In this document: piece by piece, positions 9,748 to 19,584 of the stretch
How the letters are laid out: each line of letters starts with the position of its first letter
Numbering within the stretch: position 1 is the first letter of the stretch
The notes under the pieces: generated by a model
What the model saw: the letters and a program-made list of their open reading frames with translations, nothing else
Database searches by the model: none
Told to the model about the DNA's origin: nothing
Source of the DNA: Pedobacter sp. MC2016-15
GTDB lineage: Bacteria > Bacteroidota > Bacteroidia > Sphingobacteriales > Sphingobacteriaceae
Assembly (NCBI RefSeq): GCF_026239695.1
Contig: NZ_JAPIVS010000001.1
Span: 930,001 to 994,000, forward strand
DNA length: 64,000 nt
Direction: 5' to 3'
Position numbers and translations under genes: made by a program

Positions 9748-9866
9748 AAGTTTAAGCCCGTATTCCGGAAATTAGATCTTTTTGCAAAAAAAACTCAATA
9801 CCGTGGTTGTAGCATTTACTGTACGGGACTACCTAATTGAGCAAAATACAACACATAGTAAGGCTT

Positions 9867-11045
9867 TTACACTTTATCAGCTACAGGTGTACTCTCCGTT
9901 GTACGTAAAAAGCCAAAATTTATACGCAGCAATACTTTAACGATAATCAGTGTGAAAAGGTACACAAAGATGAATTTAACAATGAACCAGCCAATAAATA
10001 CCGGAGTATGCAGACTGTAGGTATTAATACCGAATTTGGAAAGGATCTTTAACAGGAAAACCAGTACAGCCAAAGGAAACATGTGGTAGAGGTAGATGCC
10101 GAAGGTTTCACTGCGGGGCTTCAGCCATTTCGACACCAAAGGTTTTTGAAACACACGCATCATCGTGATAAAAGCAAGTACAGAATAAAACTGATTGCTG
10201 ATGCGTAAAATGCTGAGCGGTTCCTTAAAACCATTACGCCACATGGCTACAGACTCCAGTGAACAAAGAATATACATCAGCACCAGACCCGCAACCAGCG
10301 TGGCTACACTGATCTTTTGGAAATACCTTGCTAGATTGGCCCTTGCGATATAGTAACCGAGCCACAGGTAGAGAATAAACGCAAACAGCGCGTGTACGTG
10401 CGACTGCGCATTCGACGAATAAGCAAAATACCAGCTATGCCCCATCGTGATACTCAACAGTAACAAGCCAAAATACTTATGATCAAGAAACCTGCGGCAG
10501 GAGATAATAACGAGCAGCGACAGCCAGTAGCTTGGAAGAAACCACAAAGCAGAATTAAGGAACATATCTATGATATACTCACCCACAGTAAGGTCGCCAG
10601 CCATCTGCAGGACATATGTTTTAAATGCAAAGAGCAAAACAACACCGCTAAAAGCAACAATGTAAGGCAGAAAGGTAGCGTAAAACCTCCTGAGGAAATA
10701 TTCTAGTGGCGGTTCCCGGTGGATCTTGCCTGCCAGCAGGAAACCAGAGATCATAAAAAAACAAATGACACCAAATTTAAAAAAGTCCATCAGGAACAGG
10801 TAGGCAGGTACATTGTCAAGCATGAAATAGTTCTCAGCACCGGCAAATCCCGGCGTGTGTGCCCAAATAATACCGACCATACTGATCATTCTGATCCAGT
10901 CTACAAAAGCATAGTTGTTTTTTCTGAGCAGAGCCGGTTCAAAAGATGGCGCTACTGATAAATTCTCCGGCTGAATAGCACCTGTGTTTCCCTGCATGTA
11001 TAAAAAAAGATAAAAATCAGGCCAGAACAGCTCATGTAAAAGCAT
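9867..11045 (-). CDS. Acyltransferase 3 family membrane protein
   Basis: This 392-residue polytopic protein has about ten TM segments. FVDWIRMISMVGIIWAHT (about residues 48-65) carries the family's R and H motif near TM1, and SGFLLAGKI follows. The family transfers acetyl or succinyl groups to surface sugars, so this enzyme probably decorates the exopolysaccharide made by the neighbouring operon. I kept the ATG at 11045, which has AAGGT about 5 bases upstream. An internal ATG at 10997 would remove 16 residues and is also possible. It is divergent from the GT14-type gene, with a 79-bp gap. Confidence 0.87.
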   Translation of the reverse strand: MLLHELFWPDFYLFLYMQGNTGAIQPENLSVAPSFEPALLRKNNYAFVDWIRMISMVGIIWAHTPGFAGAENYFMLDNVPAYLFLMDFFKFGVICFFMISGFLLAGKIHREPPLEYFLRRFYATFLPYIVAFSGVVLLFAFKTYVLQMAGDLTVGEYIIDMFLNSALWFLPSYWLSLLVIISCRRFLDHKYFGLLLLSITMGHSWYFAYSSNAQSHVHALFAFILYLWLGYYIARANLARYFQKISVATLVAGLVLMYILCSLESVAMWRNGFKEPLSILRISNQFYSVLAFITMMRVFQKPLVSKWLKPRSETFGIYLYHMFPLAVLVFLLKILSKFGINTYSLHTPVFIGWFIVKFIFVYLFTLIIVKVLLRINFGFLRTTESTPVADKV

Positions 11046-11124
11046 TGATACCTTAAAATATATTCAAATACTTAAAACAATTATGCGGTAAAACGTTTAT
11101 ATTGTTATACTCCAGCGAAAACAA

Positions 11125-12024
11125 ATGAAAAAAGCGTATATAATTCTGGCACACAAGAATTTAGATCATCTCCTGCGACTGGTTGACCGATTGGATGACG
11201 GCAACTCCTGGTTTTATATACATGTCGACCTCAAGACCAAACTACCTGGCAACTATTCCGTATTAGCCAAACGTAAACAGGTAACATTGATTAAGCGCAT
11301 TGCAACCTCATGGGGTGGCTTTAGCCTCGCCCAGGTTACCTTGAATGCACTATATGAAGTAAAAAGTAGTGGTATCGACTTTAAAGCAATCAGTTTACTG
11401 AGCGGACAGGATTACCCGATCAAAAGCAACGCAGAGATCGATCAATTCCTGGAAAATTCAGAATATGGAGTTTTTATGGATTACTTTACCCTCCCTAATT
11501 ACCGAAGGTGGGAATCCGGTGGCACCTATCGCTATCAAAAGTATTTTTTTGGTATAGACAGGATATCATTGGTATGTTCTCAGATGATGAATCTGTTATC
11601 TACTTATATTCCTGCTTTTGCAAGGAAACTGCCTCCAAACCTGGTTCCTTATTGCGGATCACAATGGTGGACGATCGATATGTATGCGCTGGATTATATT
11701 ATTGAGTTTATCAGAAAGCACCCCGACTATGTAGAGTTTCATAAGTTCACTTTTGCACCTGATGAACTATTCTTCCAGATCATCCTTTTAAACTCTCAAG
11801 ATAAACAGCTTAAACAAAGAATATGCAAGGATAACCTCCGCTACATCAAGTGGGAAAACCTGGAAAATGCACACCCTGAGGTATTAACGCCCCGGGATTT
11901 GACTGATCTTGGACGGGCCAATTCGCTTTTTGCCAGGAAATTTGAAGGAATAGCAGATGAAACCATCCTGGATCTGATTGATGAACAACTGTTAAACAAA
12001 ACCAATTTCAGCGCCAGGCAATAG
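11125..12024 (+). CDS. Core-2/I-branching-type glycosyltransferase (GT14)
   Basis: This 299-residue protein begins MKKAYIILAHKNLDHLLRLV. It has the typical GT14 order: FYIHVDLK (about 31-38), FKAISLLSGQDYPIKS (about 88-103), a Gly/Ser-Trp segment CGSQWWTIDMYALDYI (about 175-190) and FAPDELFFQIILLNS (about 206-220), where an acidic residue may be the catalytic base. The family includes beta-1,6-N-acetylglucosaminyl- and xylosyltransferases. There is no TM segment, so it should be cytoplasmic. It is a monocistronic gene on the opposite strand to the export operon and is followed by a strong hairpin. Confidence 0.88.
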   Translation: MKKAYIILAHKNLDHLLRLVDRLDDGNSWFYIHVDLKTKLPGNYSVLAKRKQVTLIKRIATSWGGFSLAQVTLNALYEVKSSGIDFKAISLLSGQDYPIKSNAEIDQFLENSEYGVFMDYFTLPNYRRWESGGTYRYQKYFFGIDRISLVCSQMMNLLSTYIPAFARKLPPNLVPYCGSQWWTIDMYALDYIIEFIRKHPDYVEFHKFTFAPDELFFQIILLNSQDKQLKQRICKDNLRYIKWENLENAHPEVLTPRDLTDLGRANSLFARKFEGIADETILDLIDEQLLNKTNFSARQ

Positions 12025-12040
12025 AGATGAGAAAAAATTC

Positions 12041-12070
12041 AGGCCGGGCCCATTGGGCCGGCCTTTTTTA
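12041..12070 (+). terminator. Rho-independent terminator
   Basis: AGGCCGG pairs with CCGGCCT, extended by CCC/GGG around an ATT loop with one bulged G, and is followed by TTTTTTATTTTTT. It ends the GT14-type gene. Because the convergent lipoprotein gene stops inside the T-run, the hairpin also sits just past that gene's end. Confidence 0.85.
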
Positions 12071-13588
12071 TTTTTTGGTAATAATCACCTGCGGCAGTAT
12101 TGACGGATCCAGGTTTGCACCCCATTGATTCGCATCCCAGCCCTCAGGTTTTAAACTGTTTGGCGATAGCCATGCGTTATTCTGATAATTGTCCTTATTA
12201 TAATATCTGACCTTGTTATTGGTAACCTTCAGATCTGAGGTTTTAAAGCCGCCAATGTCATTCACATAAAGGCCCACATTAGTGAACGACTGCTGCTTCC
12301 CATAAATAGAATTGTTGATGATGGTATTGTGGTGACCGCCTGAAACGGCCATACCAAACTGGCCCGGGTCAACGAGAATGTTCTCAGAAGCATAAAGATA
12401 AGCACCGCCCTGATCTCCGAGCATGATTCCACCGCCGCTGGCGCTAGGGCCACCACCACGGATCCAGTTACCCTTAATATTGATCGGACTGCTGGCTGTA
12501 CCTTCACTCTGGTACAAACTTATGGCATCTTCAGCAAAGCTCTGTCCGATGATATTTTCGCCCCTGTTGTTGCTGATTGAGCTGCTGGCGCCTTTCACAT
12601 TATTAAACTGCACAAACTGACCACGCGGAAAGGGGCCCTGCATATTCAGGAACTGGTTATTGTTGACCACAATGCCACCTTTAGTATGATCGGCATAAAC
12701 CCCTGTACTAACTTTGGTGAAGAAATTGTTTTCTATCGTGATGTTTTCACAATTGTATAAGTAAATACCAACATTGGTACCATTTGATAATTTGTTTCCA
12801 GTAATTTTGATATTATAACAATTGGTCAGCTTGATCAATGGTGCCGAACCTCCGCTTATTGCTTTACCGTTAATAGTAATATCATGCTGCCCGTATAAAT
12901 CGATCACGCTGGAATTGGTATAAGCGGGATCTGCAGCCTCGGTAGCTGTATAAGCTGCGAGCCTGCTGCCGGGAATCGGAGATTCTATAACACCACCCGG
13001 CAACATCCACTGCACTGCCATGTTTGCTCCGCCTCCACCCTGTTTGTGCAATACTTCTATATAGTATTGCTGCCCTGCCTGAAGGGTAACAGGCTTCGAT
13101 TTCTGCGAAGCAAACTTTGTCCATTCCTTGCTGCTGCTCCAGCTGAGGGTATAGGCAATTTTGACTTTATTGGATGGCTGGGCATCTGTGGACAACCACA
13201 CCTCGCCAGCATCATCGGCAGAGATCCAGAAGGTATAACTGCCTGTGGTGGGCGCTACAATATACCCGCGGATCCGTTCTCCATAGTTCTCCCCGGAATT
13301 GACGGGCACCTGCAACGCAGTAAGGGGAGTGATCGTTGAAGGGGTGGTTTGCAAGGGGATCTGGGCAACGTCGTTACCAGGGTTGTTATTCCACAACTCT
13401 CTGATCACACTTCCGGTCACCAGATTCTGAACCGAGGCAGTGTTGCTTACCGCCATCACTCCTGGTGAGGTCTGCAATTCATTGGTAGGAATGTCTTTAT
13501 GACAGGAAATCAAAAGTGGACTGATCACAATGGTCGCCAACAAAAAGCTGTACTGAAGTTTCTGAAAGGTTACAAGAGGTATATGCAT
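12068..13588 (-). CDS. Secreted lipoprotein with PA14 and parallel beta-helix domains
   Basis: The ATG at 13588 is preferred (506 aa) because it begins directly before the signal peptide MHIPLVTFQKLQYSFLLATI and lipobox LLISC. The open frame upstream only adds a GTG start. A PA14-like domain follows (NYGERIRGYIVAPTTGSYTF, then DDAGEVWLS and QAGQQYYIEVLHKQGGG), which often binds carbohydrate. The C-terminal half is a right-handed beta-helix with repeated short N-rich coils (IKITGNKLSNGTNVGIYLYN). Beta-helix proteins next to exopolysaccharide genes are often lyases, epimerases or adhesins; no catalytic residues can be assigned here. It is convergent with the GT14-type gene. Confidence 0.83.
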   Translation of the reverse strand: MHIPLVTFQKLQYSFLLATIVISPLLISCHKDIPTNELQTSPGVMAVSNTASVQNLVTGSVIRELWNNNPGNDVAQIPLQTTPSTITPLTALQVPVNSGENYGERIRGYIVAPTTGSYTFWISADDAGEVWLSTDAQPSNKVKIAYTLSWSSSKEWTKFASQKSKPVTLQAGQQYYIEVLHKQGGGGANMAVQWMLPGGVIESPIPGSRLAAYTATEAADPAYTNSSVIDLYGQHDITINGKAISGGSAPLIKLTNCYNIKITGNKLSNGTNVGIYLYNCENITIENNFFTKVSTGVYADHTKGGIVVNNNQFLNMQGPFPRGQFVQFNNVKGASSSISNNRGENIIGQSFAEDAISLYQSEGTASSPINIKGNWIRGGGPSASGGGIMLGDQGGAYLYASENILVDPGQFGMAVSGGHHNTIINNSIYGKQQSFTNVGLYVNDIGGFKTSDLKVTNNKVRYYNKDNYQNNAWLSPNSLKPEGWDANQWGANLDPSILPQVIITKK

Positions 13589-13730
13589 AAGACAAGATTT
13601 GTGAGTAAAGATGACCATTACTCTGATTAACGCCAAAATAAGCACCTAACCTCTTGTACGACACAGAATTGCAAACTTTGTTTTAGATTTCTAAAATACA
13701 ACTTCAGAGAATGAAAACGCAGAATATCCG

Positions 13731-15344
13731 CTACTGATAACCCGTCAGACGGGATATTTTCTCATGTAGCATCTTGGGCTGAAATGGTTTTTCCAGGAAA
13801 TCATTTACTCCTGCGTCCAAAGCTTCTTTTTTCTCATGCTCGATTACTGAGGCTGAGAAAGAAATGATCGGGATCCTGTTGATATGTGCAGGCATTTCAC
13901 GCCTGATTTTCTGCGTTGCCTCTATCCCGTTCATCACCGGCATATGTGTATCCATCAGAACCAGATCGTAGTTTTTAAGTTTCAGTTTGTAAAGTGCCTC
14001 CAGCCCATTCTCAGCTACATCCACTTTCACATTCCAGTTCTGCAACATCTTAACGGCAACAAACTGGTTGATCTTGTTATCTTCTACCAACAGCACAGTC
14101 ACATTGTGAAAATCCTGTAAGATATGATGAGAGATCTTCTGGTGTGTAATATCTACCGGAATAGCTTCATCGCTGAGTTCAAATGATCCTGTAAAAGAAA
14201 AAGTTGTACCCTGACAGAGCACACTGTCTACTTCGATTTTGCCGTTCATTAATTCTACCAGCCGCTTAACGATGGACAAGCCCAGTCCGGTACCTCCAAA
14301 CTTCTGCCAGGTTTTGTCCTCCAGCTGCTCAAAACGCTGAAAGATCTGATGTATAGCGCTTTCAGGAATTCCAGGCCCCGTATCCTTCACCTTAAATTGT
14401 AGCTCCACATTTGACACTGTGCTTTCAGTGGCGCTCAATGACAAATCAATCCGGCCCTCCTGAGTAAATTTTATCGCGTTGTTGATCAGGTTCATCAAAA
14501 TCTGCTTCACTCGCAAAGGATCTGCCTTAATCATTGGCGGCAGCTCTCCTATAATGGTATAGCCAAGCACCAAACCTTTTTCCTGTGCCAGGGGACGCAT
14601 GGCATCGGCTACTGTAATAAAAAGTTCAGTGATATCCGTAGGTTCTGGTTTCAGTATAATCTTTCCGGCATCAATCTGAAAGCTCTCCAAAATATCGTTT
14701 ACGATGCCCAGCAATGCCGTAGATGAAAAATCCATCAGCTCCATCATTTTAAGCTGTATAGGATTGAGCCCCGAAGTCTTGAGCAGATTGGCGATCCCTA
14801 CAATCGCATTTAGCGGAGTGCGGATCTCATGACTCATATTGGCGAGAAAATTCTCTTTGATAATCTTTCCTCTTTTTGCCTCTTCCACAGCGAGATAAAG
14901 ATCGCTCTGAAAATATTCCAGCTCTTTATTCTTTTGCTCAATGTCCCTGCGGTAATGTACCATGGTCAGCAAAGAATTCACTTTAGCTGTCATGATATGC
15001 ATATCCAGCGGCTTAAAAAGATAGTCTACTGCACCATTGCTCAGCCCATGAAAAACCTCGTCATTGCTCATAGAATAACCAGTCATCAGAATCACCACAA
15101 TATTTTCAGTCAGAGGGTTTCCCTTTAGCTGGTTCAGCAGATCAAACCCAGACATGACAGGCATCTTTACATCAATCAAAGCGATGGAGATTTCTGAAGA
15201 AATACATAAATCCAAAACTTCTGTAGGGTCATCAGAGGTGAGAATGTTTACACCCGGACGTTCAAGAACTGCTTTAATGACTTCAAGATTGTCTACACTG
15301 TCATCTACAATGATAATATTAACAGGTTTCAGAGTGGAGAGCAT
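13731..15344 (-). CDS. Cytoplasmic hybrid histidine kinase, REC-HisKA-HATPase-REC
   Basis: This 537-residue protein has no TM segment. The N-terminal receiver has D14/D15 and phospho-acceptor D58 (ALIDVKMPVMSG), with K111 in FKPLD. A coiled coil at about 130-160 leads to the HisKA motif NFLANMSHEIRTPLN (H172). The ATP-binding domain has NLINNAIKF, DTGPGIP and GGTGLGLSIVKRL. A second receiver ends the protein with D465 (LVLMDTHMPVMNG) and K near FLEKPF. It is an orphan: no output regulator lies next to it. The first REC likely receives phosphate from another kinase, so this protein should act inside a phosphorelay. Confidence 0.93.
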   Translation of the reverse strand: MLSTLKPVNIIIVDDSVDNLEVIKAVLERPGVNILTSDDPTEVLDLCISSEISIALIDVKMPVMSGFDLLNQLKGNPLTENIVVILMTGYSMSNDEVFHGLSNGAVDYLFKPLDMHIMTAKVNSLLTMVHYRRDIEQKNKELEYFQSDLYLAVEEAKRGKIIKENFLANMSHEIRTPLNAIVGIANLLKTSGLNPIQLKMMELMDFSSTALLGIVNDILESFQIDAGKIILKPEPTDITELFITVADAMRPLAQEKGLVLGYTIIGELPPMIKADPLRVKQILMNLINNAIKFTQEGRIDLSLSATESTVSNVELQFKVKDTGPGIPESAIHQIFQRFEQLEDKTWQKFGGTGLGLSIVKRLVELMNGKIEVDSVLCQGTTFSFTGSFELSDEAIPVDITHQKISHHILQDFHNVTVLLVEDNKINQFVAVKMLQNWNVKVDVAENGLEALYKLKLKNYDLVLMDTHMPVMNGIEATQKIRREMPAHINRIPIISFSASVIEHEKKEALDAGVNDFLEKPFQPKMLHEKISRLTGYQ

Positions 15345-15822
15345 AATCGTTTTAGGAATTTATATCAGGTTTAGGTTTCAGTTCGCCAGCTGTGATCCGG
15401 CAACATTGTATAACAGGATTATGCGTAAATAAATCAGGCTAATTTCTAAGTGACAAACATCATACCATTACAACTTACATGAGACAGGCTCTGCAGATTT
15501 AGATAAAGAGCTCTTTTACATCTATATATAGTGTGCAGTTTTCAGTCCTTGCAGTCATGCAGTACCGTCCAATAATCCATACGAAAGAAATAGAGTATTC
15601 CATCCGGTATAATGTTTAGGTTTCAGTCGTAATATACTCCACTAAATCCTGGCAATAAAATGCCTTTAATGATCAATAAAAGCACACAAAACACAAATAA
15701 GTGTATTTTCACGATAGGCAGGCATAATGATTTTTCAAACCGAAACGTATTCCAGCCAAATGTGTATTGGCGAAGTTATTGTGACAACATGGATTTAATA
15801 CATCAAGGCGAAAACCTATTCT
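15345..15822. other. 478-bp intergenic region between divergent genes
   Basis: No convincing ORF or RNA gene is visible. It must hold the promoters of the hybrid kinase (minus) and the mechanosensitive channel (plus), but no exact TAnnTTTG box was found in either direction. Its one visible structure is a 14-base direct repeat, GTTTAGGTTTCAGT, at 15369-15382 and 15614-15627. Confidence 0.5.
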
Positions 15823-18156
15823 ATGAATTTACGATATCCTTCCTTTCTGCTGATACTATCACTCCTGTTTACTTTCAACAGCGCGAATGCACAGAATCAG
15901 GCAACTCCCGCAGCCGATAGCTCAAGCACCATTCCGGATACGCTCCTGTTTAAGATTCAGACGGCACAGTCTACCGTTAATCAGATTGATGCTGTGAATG
16001 AAAAGACTGCTGATGTGAAACGCATCAGAAAAGAGTTCAGTTCGCTGAATGGGGATCTCGACCCCGTAAAAACTGATCTGCAGGATACAGCCAGTACCAT
16101 CGATAAAAAAAGTCTGCAGAGTTATGAGCTGCTGCTAAAAGATGCGCAGAACAAATTACAGAAATGGCAGGAAGACCTCAGTAAACGCAATGCGGAACTA
16201 CAGAAATGGTCAAAACAGATCATCACCCTCAGCGATGATTCACTGATGACGGTTAGTGCGGATGATACTACTGCACGTGCATTATACAGCGGTCAGGTTT
16301 CTGCACTGCGACTGCGTTTACAACGTTCCGGTGCAGAAGTAAATCTCAGACTGGATACTGTCAGCCGCTTGCTGGCAGATGTAGCGGCAGCCAATGCTTT
16401 AGTAACCGATCTGCAGAACAATACTACAGAACGATTACGAAATACGGGTATGAATGAAGTACGCCGCGAGTCACCGTATATCTGGTCGGCCCCCTCCACA
16501 AGTCTCGAAAGCAGCATCGGCGAACTGCTGCGCACTACTTATCAGGGACAAAATAAAATCCTTGCGTACTTTATCCGCTCTACCTGGGATAACAGGACGC
16601 TGCTGTTGCTCACAGGACTCATTTTCTTTTTATGGATACGGAAGAACTTTCAGAAGGCTTCGGATCCGGCAGCACATAAGCTGATCGGAGATCTCAGTTA
16701 TGAGCATATCAGACCAGTGCCGATATTTGTAACATTGGTGATGATGCTGCTGGTAGTACCGCTGTTTGAGCCCGATGCGCCATCGTTCTACATAGAAATG
16801 ATCCAGTTTGTGCTGCTGGTCATCCTGTCGCTCCGTTTCTGGACACGATTGGATAAGCCCGATCTGAGGCTCTGGTTTGTAGCAGTGGGTCTCCATATCG
16901 TCATCGTATCGGCAAGTGCAATGATCAATGACGCCCTTTGGATGCGACTTGTGCTGATGCTGATCAATGTAGGATCGGTATATTATGGAATAATCGCATA
17001 CCGCAGATACAGGGAGGCTACGCTGACCACCAGATTCGTTAGAATGGTAGCCTTTATTTATCTCGGCTTTAATATCATGGCAGTTCTGTTCAATGTTTTT
17101 GGACGTATTACTCTTGCTAAAGTTTTCAGTATTACTGCTATTATCGGCCTGACGCAAACAATCGGACTGCTCATTTTTGTGCAGATCTGCATGGAAGCGA
17201 TGGACTTGCAGATGAAGGTCAGCTCCTGCTCACAGGGGATCTTCTCCAGGATTAATACGGGCAAAGCCAGTATGAGCTTCAGAAAGTTCTTCACCTGGTT
17301 ATCAATTGCGCTGTGGTGGATCGTATTCCTCGTTAACCTGGGCATTGCCAATGGACTGCTAGACTTGCTTTCGGTGGTTCTGGCAAAGGGCAGAGTATTT
17401 GGAAGTATCAAGTTCTCTTTTGGTAATATTCTCTTTTTCGCACTGATTGTATATGTGACGAACGTGCTGCAGAAGTACATCGGACTGCTTTTTGGCGACA
17501 GCAAGATGAAGTTTGAAGAAAAGGTGGAACACAAGAGTTCCAAGCTTGCGCTGATCCGTCTGATTATTATCTTACTGGGCGTATTGATGGCCATGGCAGC
17601 TTCAGGGGTTCCGATGGATAAACTGACGGTGGTACTTGGGGCATTTGGTGTGGGTATTGGTCTGGGGATGCAGAACATCATCAATAACTTTGTATCGGGG
17701 ATCATCCTGATTTTTGAAAAGCCTTTCCGTATCGGGGATTATGTGGAGCTGGCAGATAAAAAAGGTAAAGTGCAGGACATTGGTATCCGCTCCAGCCGCA
17801 TGCTGACGGCACAGGGTTCTGATGTGATTATTCCCAATGGGGATCTGTTGTCCGGGCGACTGGTCAACTGGACGCTGACGAATGATTATATCAAGACAGA
17901 ACTGACCTTCAAGATTACTACCCTGGATAACCTGGATATCGTATCAAAAATCGTTGAGGAGGAGTTACTTAAGCTAAAAACCAGTACCGTGGGCAAGCTG
18001 AAGCCTGAGATATTAGTCAATGCCATTGGCGCCGACAGTATTGAACTGAAAGTGCTAGTATGGATCAATAATATTTATATCGAAGCCGGATTCAAAAGTG
18101 ATCTGTTCAAGCTGTTGCTGCCACGATTTAATGAAGCGGGGATCAAGTTATTGTAA
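15823..18156 (+). CDS. Large mechanosensitive channel, MscS family
   Basis: This 777-residue protein starts with a signal peptide ending at NSANAQ. A periplasmic coiled-coil segment (about 30-220) comes next, then about eight TM segments (about 245-580), then the MscS pore and cytoplasmic vestibule. The pore helix is seen in VVLGAFGVGIGLGMQNIINN (about 605-624), followed by FVSGIILIFEKPFRIGDYVEL and VIIPNGDLLSGRLVNWTL, both family hallmarks. It is larger than MscS and resembles MscK/YbdG-like multi-TM channels. It should release solutes under hypo-osmotic stress. It stands alone between the hybrid kinase and the phosphodiesterase gene. Confidence 0.92.
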   Translation: MNLRYPSFLLILSLLFTFNSANAQNQATPAADSSSTIPDTLLFKIQTAQSTVNQIDAVNEKTADVKRIRKEFSSLNGDLDPVKTDLQDTASTIDKKSLQSYELLLKDAQNKLQKWQEDLSKRNAELQKWSKQIITLSDDSLMTVSADDTTARALYSGQVSALRLRLQRSGAEVNLRLDTVSRLLADVAAANALVTDLQNNTTERLRNTGMNEVRRESPYIWSAPSTSLESSIGELLRTTYQGQNKILAYFIRSTWDNRTLLLLTGLIFFLWIRKNFQKASDPAAHKLIGDLSYEHIRPVPIFVTLVMMLLVVPLFEPDAPSFYIEMIQFVLLVILSLRFWTRLDKPDLRLWFVAVGLHIVIVSASAMINDALWMRLVLMLINVGSVYYGIIAYRRYREATLTTRFVRMVAFIYLGFNIMAVLFNVFGRITLAKVFSITAIIGLTQTIGLLIFVQICMEAMDLQMKVSSCSQGIFSRINTGKASMSFRKFFTWLSIALWWIVFLVNLGIANGLLDLLSVVLAKGRVFGSIKFSFGNILFFALIVYVTNVLQKYIGLLFGDSKMKFEEKVEHKSSKLALIRLIIILLGVLMAMAASGVPMDKLTVVLGAFGVGIGLGMQNIINNFVSGIILIFEKPFRIGDYVELADKKGKVQDIGIRSSRMLTAQGSDVIIPNGDLLSGRLVNWTLTNDYIKTELTFKITTLDNLDIVSKIVEEELLKLKTSTVGKLKPEILVNAIGADSIELKVLVWINNIYIEAGFKSDLFKLLLPRFNEAGIKLL

Positions 18157-18236
18157 TCATTTTTTTATCTGAAGCCTGACGTACATTAATGATAGGATAA
18201 TCATAAGTTAACAATATTTGAGGGACATTTATTGGT

Positions 18237-19544
18237 ATGAACAAGAAGTTATCAATTACCCTTATTTTATTTTTTATTGCGGCGGGACAGCTCAGCGCAC
18301 AGACCGCAAAACATGTGATTTTTCTCACTATCGACGGCTTTCGCCCTGATTTTTATCTGGATAGCAAATGGCATACGCCAAACCTGCGTGCGCTGATGAA
18401 AGACGGTGCCTATGCTAAAGGTGTAAACAGCGTATTCCCTTCTGTCACCTACCCTTCGCACACTACAATTATCACTGGTGTGCAGCCAGCTAAACATGGC
18501 GTTTTTTACAATAATGTTTTTACTCCTGATGGAGCAAAACAGCAGCCGTACTGGCAGGACAGCTCCATCCACGTAACCACCATCTGGAAAGCCGCTAAAG
18601 CCAAAGGCATGACTGTGGCTTCGCTGTACTGGCCGGTTTCTGCCAATGCCCCTGTGGATTACAATATTCCTGATATCGGTAGTCTTGGTGATGAGGTACG
18701 TGAGCAATATTCACTGCCAAAGGGTTTTTATGCCGAAGTAAAAAATGAGGTATTCGGTGGTGTTGATAAAATCGATGCCGGAAAGAACCAGAACGTGGCT
18801 AAGATCGCAGCACGTGTGATCAGCAAAAGCAAACCACAGCTGATGACAATCCATTTATTCTCTGCCGACCATGCGCAGCATGTGCAGGGGCGCGAGGGTG
18901 AAGAAGTAGATGAGGCAGTGGCCGATGCGGATGAAGCTGTAGGCATCATCATCGATGCACTCAAAGCAGCGGGTATTTGGGAAAACACGGTATTCCTCAT
19001 TGGGGGCGACCATGGGTTTTACAATATCAAAAAAACGATCTCGCCAAATGTGTGGCTCAAAGAAGCAGGTTTAATTACGGATCTGAAGAGTGGCGACTGG
19101 AAGGCGCAGTTTAACAATGCCGGTGGATCCGCATTCCTGTACCTGAAAGATCCATCCGACCAGGCGACTGCAAAAAAGGTAAAAGCATTGCTGGATAAAC
19201 AGCCAGACAGCGTGAAACAATACTACCGTTTCATCAGCAAAGAGCAGCTCAGCAAAGGCGGATTTAACCCTAATGTAGCTTTTGCACTTACAGGTGAACA
19301 TGATGCTACTTTCAGCACATCCTTGACTGGTGAGGCAGTGAAAGCTGGTAAAGGCGGTACCCACGGCCATTTCCCTGATACAAAGAATATTCGCACAGGA
19401 CTGGTAGCGCATGGTCCGGGTATCCGCAAAGGGGCTGTGATCGAAGAAATGAACCTCCGCGATATGACGCCCATCATCGTAAAACTGCTGGATATACCTT
19501 TCCCTCAGGTGGATGGAAAAATACCTGCGGGTTTATTAAAATAA
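18237..19544 (+). CDS. Nucleotide pyrophosphatase/phosphodiesterase (alkaline phosphatase superfamily)
   Basis: This 435-residue secreted enzyme has a signal peptide (about 1-22, ending LSAQ). The NPP order is clear: metal ligand in FLTIDGFRPDF (D33), nucleophile in FPSVTYPSHTTIITG (T71), then FSADHAQH (about residues 200-207), GGDHGF (about residue 260) and late HGHF, which supply Asp/His zinc ligands. It should hydrolyse phosphodiester or pyrophosphate bonds in the periplasm, for instance in nucleotides or phospholipid head groups. It is an isolated gene, 80 bp after the channel gene. AATATTTG at 18213-18220 is a near-consensus -7 box, 16 nt before the ATG. Confidence 0.9.
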   Translation: MNKKLSITLILFFIAAGQLSAQTAKHVIFLTIDGFRPDFYLDSKWHTPNLRALMKDGAYAKGVNSVFPSVTYPSHTTIITGVQPAKHGVFYNNVFTPDGAKQQPYWQDSSIHVTTIWKAAKAKGMTVASLYWPVSANAPVDYNIPDIGSLGDEVREQYSLPKGFYAEVKNEVFGGVDKIDAGKNQNVAKIAARVISKSKPQLMTIHLFSADHAQHVQGREGEEVDEAVADADEAVGIIIDALKAAGIWENTVFLIGGDHGFYNIKKTISPNVWLKEAGLITDLKSGDWKAQFNNAGGSAFLYLKDPSDQATAKKVKALLDKQPDSVKQYYRFISKEQLSKGGFNPNVAFALTGEHDATFSTSLTGEAVKAGKGGTHGHFPDTKNIRTGLVAHGPGIRKGAVIEEMNLRDMTPIIVKLLDIPFPQVDGKIPAGLLK

Positions 19545-19584
19545 GATAAACTGCAGATCACCAGTCTATCATCAAATGATAATG

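Larger units (their letters stand above)
9460..9866 (-). promoter_or_regulatory. Leader/promoter region of the exopolysaccharide operon
   Basis: About 400 bp without a gene separate the export operon from the acyltransferase, which is on the same strand. I find no convincing ORF. The stretch is AT-rich and holds two short perfect hairpins (9633-9651 and 9731-9747) and several TATTCC repeats. No exact TAnnTTTG box was found; the closest is TAATTTTTG on the minus strand near 9518-9526, with one extra spacer base. It may carry the operon promoter and a transcribed leader. Confidence 0.45.

Noticed and set aside
16630..17705. Two long minus-strand frames (175 and 215 codons)
   Set aside because: Both are antisense to the MscS-type gene, whose frame is supported by pore motifs.
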